From Helicostylum pulchrum (Eukaryota > Mucoromycota > Mucoromycetes > Mucorales > Mucoraceae): a stretch of 13,483 bases of DNA. Positions within the stretch are counted from its first letter, which is position 1. Each line of letters starts with the position of its first letter. The DNA is taken from the NCBI GenBank assembly GCA_025677825.1, contig JAIXMO010000139.1, forward strand, positions 1 to 13,483. The letters run 5' to 3'. Positions 1 to 7,297 of the stretch are shown here, in pieces. The translations under genes and the position numbers were made by a program. Under the pieces are notes generated by a model. That model was given only the letters and a program-made list of their open reading frames with translations, did no database searches and was not told the origin of the DNA.

Positions 1-304
1 CAATGATATTGTTGCCAATTTTATAAGGACTGCCACGAATTTCTGTAGTAGCTTTATGCTCATGTACGGTAGTTTTATGCCAATATTTATGGTAGTGTAG
101 TTATCAGGTTTCATAGCAGCCACCAATATTTATAGTAGCTTTTATGCAGAAGCATGGTAGCAAATACACTAATAAAATTGGTGTCAGACACTAATCAACA
201 GATCACACTAGGTCATATCCACCAATTGTCCCACTTAAACCATAGTAGTTTTTACACCAATTTTATGTAAATACATTGTTTTTACTACCATATATTCATT
301 TTTA
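1..304. repeat. Degenerate short-repeat AT-rich DNA
   Basis: No gene is visible. Imperfect copies of a roughly 22-bp unit recur, with cores like GTAGTTTTATGCCAATATTTA at about 44-60, 68-90, 92-131, 132-158 and 241-265. A 12-bp inverted pair is present (TAAAATTGGTGT at 173-184 and its complement at 254-265). The stretch directly precedes the transposase remnant and does not encode the missing N-terminal part in any frame I could recognise. It could be a decayed transposon end or an unrelated minisatellite. Confidence 0.4.
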
Positions 305-914
305 GTGAATTGTGTGTTTATCGACGAGTCCGCATTTCATATTAATATTAAGAGAAGTTTTGCCTGGTCGAGAAAAGGAGAAAGAGCTGTTGTTGTTGTC
401 CCAAAGACCAGAGCTAAAACCATTACTATACTTGGTGCAATATCTCCTAAAGATATAATAAATATTAGAGCCCGAACGTCTAGAGTAACTGCTGCCTCAA
501 AAAAGCGAAAGTCTAACGGAAGTAACAAAAAGGCTAACAACCCGAAAACTGGTACTGTAACTGGTCATTACATTAACTTTATCGCTAGTACTTTGGATAT
601 TTTGGCAGCTTAAAAACAATTACCTTGTTATGGATAACACTGCAATTCACACGAACGATGATATACAAAAATATATAGAGAAGAGAGGGTACGGTTGCAT
701 TTATCTTCCTCCTTACTCACCTGAGCTTAACCCAATTGAACAGTTTTGGTCAGTTTGTAAGAGCAAGTTGAAGAGTGAGGAACTTCTTAGCGAAGAAACA
801 TTAACTTCGAGAATAGGAATGGCTTGTAATATTATTTTACTAAGTGACCTTGAAGGGTTTTGTAGGTATTCACAATCCAAGTTTGAGGATTGTCTGGAGA
901 GCCTTCCTTTGTAA
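305..914 (+). pseudogene. Broken IS630/Tc1-mariner DDE transposase remnant (C-terminal catalytic part)
   Basis: This encodes the catalytic part of a DDE transposase of the IS630-Tc1-mariner superfamily, which in intact form cuts and rejoins transposon ends at TA sites. The first piece (305-613) has the first catalytic aspartate in FIDES and a basic stretch KKRKSNGSNKKANN. The second (about 603-914, shifted by one base) has the second aspartate in VMDNTAIH and the glutamate in SPELNPIEQFW, 34 residues later (DD34E). The frame changes near 600-611, where the first frame stops at TAA (611-613) and the other reads on as QLKNNYLVMDN. There is no ATG at the beginning (305 is GTG), and the usual N-terminal DNA-binding helices are absent. 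TTTTTAG at 299-305 resembles a splice acceptor, so an upstream exon is possible, but 5' truncation is simpler. It is almost certainly inactive. Confidence 0.85.
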
Positions 915-1089
915 TAAAAGTTAAAAAATGGGGCATAATTATGATTCAAATGATATTTTATTCTGCTTGAATTCTTAATATACAGTCTCTCCATACGGTC
1001 GATCCAAAAAAGTGTGACGTATAACTTTTTTCATGCGCATTAAATACATAAATATGTTTGAGCAATAAGCATAAGCTGTTTAATATAAA
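915..1089. other. Short non-coding stretch with a possible transposon terminus
   Basis: No gene is seen between the transposase remnant and the solo LTR. At 980-1024 a TA is followed by CAGTCTCTCCATACGGTCGA and a GC-richer stretch, unlike the surrounding AT-rich DNA and similar in form to the outer end of a Tc1/mariner inverted repeat. Its polarity would place the element to the right, and no matching partner end was found in the window. Confidence 0.25.
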
Positions 1090-1094
1090 CGCAT
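1090..1094. repeat. Target site duplication of the solo LTR (left copy, CGCAT)
   Basis: CGCAT lies immediately before the solo LTR and again immediately after it at 1583-1587. Five base pairs is the usual duplication made by Ty3/gypsy integrases. This is the evidence that the LTR at 1095-1582 is a complete solo insertion and not part of element A. Confidence 0.8.
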
Positions 1095-1582
1095 TGTTGT
1101 ATTCACGTACTATACAGATATATAATTTAGATATACCTTTATACACAAAGGCTATATAACAATATAATATTATCTATTTGGTATTTGGATCTGTATACTT
1201 CTTATCGACTATATAAATTTAATGAAGAAATATAGTGTAACAGTTTATTTCTTCAAGTGATACAATAACCTACGAACAGTTCATTGTACTGAAGTAGTAC
1301 AATAATCTACAAACAGTTATTCTTCTAAAAAGTGATACAAGAAGCACTTTGTCTTCAAAGCTTATTCATTCATATTTTCCCACATTATATTCACTTATTT
1401 TCCTCACCATCAACTCACTTATTTTTCCCACCATCAATTAATGTTCCTTCAATGTCTTATTTATATTCTGAAAAGTATATATAAGGACCCATAATTTCCA
1501 TTAAATAAAAAACAATCATTTCAAGTCTGATAATCTTTCTGTTTAATTTTTTATTTTTGATATTTATTCTTTAAATATCATA
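1095..1582 (+). mobile_element. Solo LTR of the element A chromovirus family
   Basis: This 488-bp sequence begins TGTTGTATTC and ends near ATATCATA. It matches the reverse complement of element A's 3' LTR (2532-3020) almost end to end. By eye I find four substitutions (near 1274, 1296, 1446 and 1486), all transitions, and one single-base indel near 1518. The 5-bp duplications and absence of internal element sequence indicate a solo LTR left by LTR-LTR recombination. Internal features include a tandem 24-bp duplication (1391-1414 and 1415-1438), a ~26-bp repeat at 1256-1281 and 1293-1318, and a TATA-like box at 1476-1484. Termini read TG...TA, not the canonical TG...CA, if the CGCAT duplication sets the boundary. 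Confidence 0.9.
1476..1484 (+). promoter_or_regulatory. TATA-like core promoter in the solo LTR
   Basis: TATATATAA lies about two thirds into the LTR, where the U3/R boundary of a retrotransposon would be. The same box occurs in element A's 3' LTR on the minus strand. The tandem 24-bp repeats lie just upstream, as U3 enhancer-type repeats often do. Transcription would start roughly 25-35 bp downstream and run rightwards from the solo LTR. Confidence 0.45.
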
Positions 1583-1587
1583 CGCAT
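1583..1587. repeat. Target site duplication of the solo LTR (right copy, CGCAT)
   Basis: This matches the 1090-1094 copy exactly and fixes the right boundary of the solo LTR at about 1582. Confidence 0.8.
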
Positions 1588-2280
1588 ACTAAAATGGAAT
1601 ATATAAACATGTGAATAAAGAATAATAGTTTACTTGAAATATTAAACCATACAATATTGATATATACAAGCTATATATTCACGCCTTTTTGATTACTATT
1701 TACTTACTGCTTTGTATTTAAATGACAATTGCTAACTTGTTATTCTCATACCTAAGTTAGCGACCTGCCAATTTATGTTATAATCGATTGTGTTACTATT
1801 TATTAAAACAACCTGACAATATCCCAAAAAGATTTATTATTTATTCTATTATTTATTCAACGTGAAACCCTTTTCACCAACATAAATAATAGATAAAGCA
1901 ACACGGACATCGTCCCGAGAGACTACAAACAAAGGGTTATACATTACGTTTTAAACCAGATTTATATCGTAACAGACTATCTTTATGTTACTCAAAAGGA
2001 CCGCACACTCTTTCAGTTTCATCTGTCATTTGAACCAATTTCTTTTAATATAAAACTATTTCATTTCAAATAATAAAATCAACCATCTTTCATTTTGTAA
2101 AGACTTTCAAAGAACCTTACTGTCTTCTTTTTAACATATATATCAATGAGATTAGGGTTTACTTTATTTCTTGGTTACACAAATATGATAAGAGTGCTAG
2201 GTGAGCATTTTAGGTTCTCTTTTATAAAGCCAAAAACCTATTACCAAGCTGTGGTATATATTTTTTTAAAAAATTAAAAT
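1588..2280. other. AT-rich spacer without a recognisable gene
   Basis: Nearly 700 bp with no long ORF and no RNA gene I could recognise. The only structure that stands out is an imperfect palindrome at 1841-1896: a ~15-bp stem (TTATTCTATTATTTAT against ATAAATAATAGATAA, one bulge) enclosing a second small hairpin, GTGAAA-CCCT-TTTCAC. This may be old transposon or host intergenic DNA. It lies inside the spacer of the LTR inverted repeat. Confidence 0.5.
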
Positions 2281-2494
2281 GGGTGCAAAACTGTTTCAAT
2301 GTTATAAGGAACTTTAAGTACTAGTTATTATACTTTATAACGTTATTATGTTACAAAACTGCTTTATGTAAATAAAAAACAATTTTCTCTTTCGAATGAA
2401 TACAAACATGTATATAATAATTTTGTTTTTATTACGAGTAAAACGGTGATAAAGTGCGACTGTCTCAACATTGAAACAGTTTTGCGGGTCACTG
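2281..2494 (-). mobile_element. Solitary Tc1-type terminal arm or MITE
   Basis: A perfect 19-bp inverted pair (GCAAAACTGTTTCAATGTT at 2285-2303, complement at 2467-2485) bounds a ~210-bp segment. Read inward from its right edge (2494) it begins CAGTGACCCGCAAAACTGTT and is flanked by TA at 2495-2496. That end closely resembles the intact Tc1 element's end, CAGTGACTCACAAAACTGTC, at 10769. The left edge lacks the CAGTG cap, just as the inner motif copy in each Tc1 arm does, and the length (about 210 against 213 bp) is that of one arm. It is therefore either a lone terminal arm of a related Tc1 family or a MITE built from it. No coding sequence is inside. Confidence 0.6.
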
Positions 2495-2531
2495 TATATA
2501 CGTCTATTAAAACATATAATAATTGTATCCC

Positions 2532-3020
2532 TATGATATTTAAAGAATAAATATCAAAAATAAAAAATTAAACAGAAAGATTATCAGACTTGAAAATGAT
2601 TGTTTTTTATTTAATGGAAATTATGGGTTCTTATATATACTTTTCAGAATATAAATAAGACATTGAAGAAACATTAATTGATGGTGGGAAAAATAAGTGA
2701 GTTGATGGTGAGGAAAATAAGTGAATATAATGTGGGAAAATATGAATGAATAAGCTTTGAAGACAAAGTGCTTCTTGTATCACTTTTTAGAAGAATAACT
2801 GTTTGTAGATTATTGTACCACTTCAGTACAATGAACTGTTTGTAGGTTATTGTATCACTTGAAGAAATAAACTGTTACACTATATTTCTTCATTAAATTT
2901 ATATAGTCGATAAGAAGTATACAGATCCAAATACCAAATAGATAATATTATATTGTTATATAGCCTTTGTGTATAAAGGTATATCTAAATTATATATCTG
3001 TATAGTACGTGAATACAACA
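2532..3020 (-). repeat. 3' LTR of element A
   Basis: On the minus strand the LTR starts TGTTGTATTC directly after a G-rich polypurine tract and runs 489 bp. It matches the solo LTR at 1095-1582 in inverted orientation at about 99% by eye. It contains the same tandem 24-bp repeats and TATA-like box. Together the two LTRs form a near-perfect inverted repeat around a spacer of about 950 bp. Confidence 0.92.
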
Positions 3021-3032
3021 TTACCCCCCACC
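3021..3032 (-). promoter_or_regulatory. Polypurine tract of element A (plus-strand DNA primer)
   Basis: The minus strand reads GGTGGGGGGTAA immediately before the LTR's TGTTG. Polypurine tracts at this place resist RNase H and prime second-strand synthesis. Element B has a similar tract, GGGTGGGGAGAA, in the equivalent place, supporting both calls. Confidence 0.8.
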
Positions 3033-3220
3033 AGACTTGATAAATTTGTAAAGCAAAGTAGAAAAATAAAGGAAAAAGAGAAGAAAAAAAAATTTTTGGG
3101 AGAAAGTAAACTAATATAATAGATCGTAGTAAAATGCGTATATAAGACCAGTAAAAACCCTTAAAAACCTTCATCAGGAAAAACAATATATAGGGAAAAG
3201 GTTCATGCATTTACTTAAAG

Positions 3221-5083
3221 TTACTTTTGCTGTTTAGCCTCAAGTAATCTTTGAGATCGCGTAATAATATGAGCATTCTTGTTGGAATGTTTATCACGAT
3301 TGGCTTTCTTACGAATAGTATGATTGACAGTTTTAGCTAAAGGAGCAGCCTTTGTATTGTTGCCATTGCGGCGTTGCCAATAAAGTTCTATGTGTAAAGA
3401 AGAATCGAAATCAGATGCAGTTTGCCAAGTATGGTCTGCTTCATCATTATATCCTAACCAATGAACCAGGTATTCATAATTAATGGGGCCACCTCTGTGT
3501 GCGATAATAGCTTGTACCTCGTAGTGTTTATCTTTAACTACATTTTGAGAAGCTGCACTAGATTGGATTAATTTAATCTGTTGCGTAGGAACATCACGGC
3601 TTAAAAGATTATCGAGTCTGTCTGTTAAGATATAAGATTTGTTTTTGGTATATCCTTTGATAGTAAATGGACCTGAATATCTTTCATCTAACTTAGACTG
3701 ACGATGTACATTAACGATCATCACCTTACTACCAATTGGATACATGTCTTTTAAAACCTTGTGAGATTTTTCGAAACGAGCATGATCATTATCTTGTGTG
3801 GTCTTAATTAATTTCGCTATTTGAGGAATAACAACTTCTTGTGCAAAAGCAAGTCTGTCATGTATCTTTTTAGTATCAGCTTTCATTAAAGATAAGGTAG
3901 GTGTGACTTTAGAATAGTCTGCAAAATCGTTTGGTTGTCTGTTAAATACAATACTATAAGGTCTCGACTTGTGTAGTTTAGAGTATTTAATGTTCATAGC
4001 CAATTGCGTAGGATTGAGATATAAATCCCAATCTGCGTGTCTTCCTTTCAGTGATTTAACAATAACAGATTTTGCAATTCCTACAAATCGTTCTGTAACG
4101 CTATTACCAGTAGGAGTATAAGGTAAAGATAATCGTCTGTCAATGCCACTCATTAAAATTAACTGTGATACAATTTCGTTAACGAATTCAGATCCATTGT
4201 CAGAGGTTAATACCTTAGGAAATGAAAATAGACAGAAAACATTAAGTAATTCTTTAGCTATAGTGAGACTAGATTTATCTGTAATTGCGCGAAGAATTGT
4301 AAATCGACTGAAATGATCAACCAAAATAAGCATATAGTTATTTCCACTAGAGGAAGTAATATTGAACGTAGCCAAATCCATTGACCAGTGGTCAAACACT
4401 TGTGTTGGTGAAGTAGAACGGAAAGGATGAAACCCCGTTTTTGCTACAGAGTACCGACTACATTGGTCACAGTTGGAAATAATACGCTGAATGTCTTTAT
4501 GAATATTAGTCCAATGTAAATTATAGTCATTGTGAATAGTTTGCAAGACATTATTTTGTCCCCAGTGTCCTAGCAAGTGTGCACGGTTAATGATATCGTC
4601 ACGTTCTGAAGGAGGAGGTGTAATGTAGTCTTTGTATTGCATTGCACGCATAACTAGTTGAGTACTGTATTTACTGTTTGCTGTCTTTTTCTCAGACGGA
4701 TCAGTGTTAGTAGCATCAGGAATGTAACGAACTTGTTTATGAAAGTTATTAATATTTAACTGAGGAGTTAATTTTTGTTGCTTTCGTCTGTATTTTAAAA
4801 GCTTAACAGGTACACGTGGATGTGACTCGCCTAAAGCAGTTTCGAAAGTACGTTTTTCCTTTTTTAAAATAAAACCACTATTGTTTTCATTTATTATCTC
4901 TCCACCCTGCAACTTATATCCGTCTGTGTACATTCGACTTCCAGCATCAGCAATGACATTCAGAATACCAGGAATATGGATAACAGTATATGAAAGACTA
5001 AATAATGTTTCGTAATAAGTCAATAACAGGTGGTTAGGCACCAGACTTGTTTGAATATATAAAAGCGAACGATGATCAGTATG
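3221..5083 (-). pseudogene. pol: Element A pol, 3' segment: end of RNase H, integrase, GPY/F module, chromodomain
   Basis: This is the third and last piece of element A's pol. It begins inside the RNase H domain: the catalytic aspartate of HTDHRSLLY is at 5077-5075, joining HFTLH from the piece beyond element B. The integrase then shows an HHCC zinc finger (HLLGH near 4579-4563, CDQC near 4472-4461), D in WSMDLATF (near 4380), D in LTSDNGSEF (near 4200) and E in SVTERFVG (near 4090), the last pair 35 residues apart. A GPY/F-like SGPFTIKGY follows near 3675. A chromodomain occupies about 3535-3385, with Y, W and Y at the usual aromatic-cage positions (HYEVQAII, YLVHWLGY). A basic tail ends at TAA (3223-3221). 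No frameshift or internal stop is seen. The piece is non-functional only because it is cut off from RT by element B. Confidence 0.93.
5079..5083. repeat. Target site duplication of element B (left copy, GTATG)
   Basis: GTATG precedes the 5' LTR and recurs after the 3' LTR at 10605-10609. The duplicated bases are element A's RNase H codons, so the insertion site is known to the base. Confidence 0.95.
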
Positions 5084-5422
5084 TGTCGTGATCTGGGATA
5101 TAATTATTAAAACTAACTAGACACACTTACATCATAGTCAAAGACTAGTATATTAAATGAAGCTAAGTAATATAAACTAAAAGTCTATCATATAAATTAC
5201 ATCATGAAATGATATAATGTAAAGACACTAATAAATATAGCTTACTAAAAATACTTAGTGCCTCTTTGGTAAATGGTATAAATACAACCTTAGAACAGGA
5301 TTCTTATAATCCTCAGATCTCTTTTTATATAATAAAACACTTTAATCCAGTCTCACAGTATTTATACTTGACCCTCTCTTTTATTATATATATATCCTTA
5401 TTCTACACTCCCATTTACCACA
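5084..5422 (+). repeat. 5' LTR of element B
   Basis: The sequence begins TGTCGTGATC and ends TTTACCACA, giving canonical TG...CA termini. It is 339 bp and, read line by line, identical to 10266-10604. It holds several TATA-like boxes (5277-5284, 5326-5334, about 5382-5394) and would supply the promoter for element B. Confidence 0.96.
5277..5334 (+). promoter_or_regulatory. Candidate LTR core promoter: two TATA boxes
   Basis: TATAAATA at 5277-5284 and TATATAATA at 5326-5334 are both well-formed TATA boxes. The second would place a start 25-32 bp downstream, at about 5351-5358. That is where the TCACAGTA complementary to the proposed primer binding site lies. The sequence alone does not show which box is used. 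Confidence 0.45.
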
Positions 5423-5435
5423 TTTTTTACTGTGA
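5423..5435 (+). promoter_or_regulatory. Candidate primer binding site of element B (self-priming type)
   Basis: The leader after the 5' LTR reads TTTTTTACTGTGA. It does not start with TGG, as a site for the CCA end of a tRNA would. TACTGTGA (5428-5435) is exactly complementary to TCACAGTA at 5353-5360 in the LTR, close to the start predicted from the TATA box at 5326. Tf1/sushi-group chromoviruses are known to prime from a folded-back mRNA 5' end paired in this way. The pairing is only eight bases, so it is a hypothesis. Confidence 0.4.
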
Positions 5436-5446
5436 ATTCTTTCGTA

Positions 5447-7297
5447 ATGTCTAACTCTCAAGAACCTAACTCTACTCAAGCAATCGCTAATAATAGTGAA
5501 CATATTGCTGCTTCTGAATCTCCTCTTTCTCAGTACCAACCTATGGAAGATGTTGCTTCTGATGTCTCTATGAATCTTTCTCCTGGTATTGACGAAGATC
5601 TTAAAGAAACTGCAAAAGCAAACTTAGTTAATTTGAAAAATAAGTACTCTATTGTCTATGGTCACTACTTAGCTTATCAAAAGGTTAACTCTGACTCTGA
5701 AAATACTAGAAACGCATTTGCTGTCTACAAGGATGCTGAAAAGCAATATCTTGATGCTAAAGATGCTCTAGCTATTTTTACATCCATTCATGAACCCATC
5801 AAGATGCAAGATGAAAAAAAGTTTTCTTTGGTACCTGCAAGTCTCCCTTTCCTCCAGCTCAAGACGGACATTGTTTTGCATAAGAAGAACCAAGAAATCT
5901 TTGACTCGGTATATGACTTTTGTACGCAATTTCAAACAGTGTTGGAAGCTTATTCTTTAAGCATTGATGATCATTGGGAAAGACTTTTGCCTATGTCATT
6001 GAACAAAGAAGAACGATCTTGGTTTAATGAGAAGTTAAGAAACAAGGCTTTTTCTTGGTTGGAAGCTCGTGATCGTATCTTGGACCACTTCGATACACCT
6101 TATCGTAAGTTTTTATTGATGGTGAAAGTTTGGACCTTGAAACAACAATCAGGTGAATCAACTCGTACTTTTGCTGCCAAATTTCAGAATTTAAGAAGAC
6201 AGGCAGATCTCCACGATGGTTTACAACTTGTTCTTTGTTTCTGGTGTGCTCTTCGTGAGTCGGTACGTCGGGTTGCTTCTGTTGCAGTCTCCTCTCAATA
6301 TGGTAGCAAACTACCTGCAAAAATTGAAGCTATGATTGATTTAGTAATCGCGTCTACCAACGACACTGACTTGTTCTCTTCCTCTTCTTCTGGTTTCTCT
6401 TCTGGTACTCCTAGTGATAAGGGTAACAATGAGCGTTATAATCGTAAACGCAGTTCCCAATCTTTTTCTTCTGCTGGTAAAGACTTTAATCAGTCTAGTA
6501 AAGCTTATCCTTCCTCTTCTTCCTCTTCTTCTGCTGCACAAAAAAAATGCACGTACTGTGATGAGCCTTGGTTTCACGGTCATCGTTGTGAGGCATTTGT
6601 TAAAGCAAAGAAGCCTAAGGTATCAAGAATGGCTCGTCGAAGTGATACTCCTGATACTACTGATGAAGACAGTACCATGGAAGATGGTAACAATAGTAAT
6701 GACGATGAAGACAATGAGCATCGTTTAGCTCAACTAGCTCTTGAATGTAAGTCTAAACTAAAAAAAGATAAAAGAGTAAATAAAGTTGTGACTAATAACA
6801 TAACCTTTCCTATTTTAATTAATAATTCTTATAGAACGACTGCTTTACTTGATTGTGGCGCTGTTTTCAGTTCAGTAGACGTGAAATTCTGTAAAGAAAA
6901 TAAAATAAATATAAATTATATAAAACATATCAATAAAAACCTAGTTAATAAGAGTAATCAATACAAATATTTTATAAAATTAGCGGATAATGATGTGTAT
7001 ACCAAAAGGATCGGAACTTGTACTTTAACAGTTAGCTGTAATAGTAAAACTCTAAAAAAAGAATTTGAAGTAATGAATTTAACCGATGATAATAACGAAT
7101 TTTCGATAAGCATTGGTACTGATTATATGTCATCACTAGGCATGGGCATTTATGGTTTACCAACTTCATATGATGATCATGATTCCACTCAAGATGTCAT
7201 TGAAGCTGATAGACGATATAACAATAAGAGCGAATTATTAGAAGCAATTGATACAGAAAACTCAGCTCGTGAAAAGTGTCCTGCATGTGAAGCCTAA
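5447..7297 (+). CDS. gag: Element B Gag with C-terminal aspartic protease domain
   Basis: This is the structural capsid protein of element B, 616 aa from the first ATG (5447); the frame is open upstream to a GTG at 5432, but ATG is the natural eukaryotic start. An N-terminal serine/asparagine-rich tail is followed by a helical region (about 45-110) and a capsid-like core (about 125-280, with HWERLLPMSLNKEERSWF). A serine-rich linker then leads to a zinc knuckle, CTYCDEPWFHGHRC, at 368-381. This is a CX2CX7HXC form like that of many plant gypsy Gags, not the retroviral CX2CX4HX4C. A very acidic stretch (DTTDEDSTMEDGNNSNDDED) follows. The last ~190 residues look like a retropepsin: LLDCGAVFSSVD has D469 but DCG in place of the usual DTG/DSG, and FSISIGTDYMSSLG fits the second conserved block. 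The ORF ends with tandem stops TAA TGA and overlaps pol in the +1 frame. Confidence 0.93.
   Translation: MSNSQEPNSTQAIANNSEHIAASESPLSQYQPMEDVASDVSMNLSPGIDEDLKETAKANLVNLKNKYSIVYGHYLAYQKVNSDSENTRNAFAVYKDAEKQYLDAKDALAIFTSIHEPIKMQDEKKFSLVPASLPFLQLKTDIVLHKKNQEIFDSVYDFCTQFQTVLEAYSLSIDDHWERLLPMSLNKEERSWFNEKLRNKAFSWLEARDRILDHFDTPYRKFLLMVKVWTLKQQSGESTRTFAAKFQNLRRQADLHDGLQLVLCFWCALRESVRRVASVAVSSQYGSKLPAKIEAMIDLVIASTNDTDLFSSSSSGFSSGTPSDKGNNERYNRKRSSQSFSSAGKDFNQSSKAYPSSSSSSSAAQKKCTYCDEPWFHGHRCEAFVKAKKPKVSRMARRSDTPDTTDEDSTMEDGNNSNDDEDNEHRLAQLALECKSKLKKDKRVNKVVTNNITFPILINNSYRTTALLDCGAVFSSVDVKFCKENKININYIKHINKNLVNKSNQYKYFIKLADNDVYTKRIGTCTLTVSCNSKTLKKEFEVMNLTDDNNEFSISIGTDYMSSLGMGIYGLPTSYDDHDSTQDVIEADRRYNNKSELLEAIDTENSAREKCPACEA
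7242..7297 (+). promoter_or_regulatory. gag-pol overlap, probable +1 ribosomal frameshift region
   Basis: The pol frame is open from just after a TAG at 7239-7241, and gag stops at 7295-7297, so a shift must occur within this 56-nt window if pol is made as a fusion. Pol is +1 relative to gag. At the very end gag reads GAA GCC TAA TGA. Slipping past the first U of the stop after GCC gives AAT GAA TAT, which is in the pol frame. Ty1 and Ty3 use +1 shifts, but their known slippery sites are not present here. The alternative is reinitiation at the first in-frame pol ATG (7314), 17 nt after the stop. Confidence 0.5.

Noticed and set aside
1095..3020. The large inverted repeat as one foldback or Tir-type DNA transposon
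   Set aside because: The arms start with TG next to a polypurine tract on one side and have separate insertion signs on the other; they are two LTRs.
2956..3210. Minus-strand ORF of 84 codons
   Set aside because: It spans element A's 3' untranslated region, polypurine tract and LTR start; hydrophobic only because of AT-rich composition.
5432..5446. GTG at 5432 as the gag start
   Set aside because: It lies in the leader and overlaps the proposed primer site; ATG at 5447 is the first eukaryotic start in the same frame.
5266..5454. Plus-strand ORF of 62 codons
   Set aside because: It lies in the LTR and leader of element B, overlaps the promoter boxes and has no recognisable domain.
6024..6728. 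Several 67-104 codon ORFs on both strands inside gag
   Set aside because: Shadows of the gag frame; serine-rich codon runs produce arginine- or leucine-rich translations in other frames.
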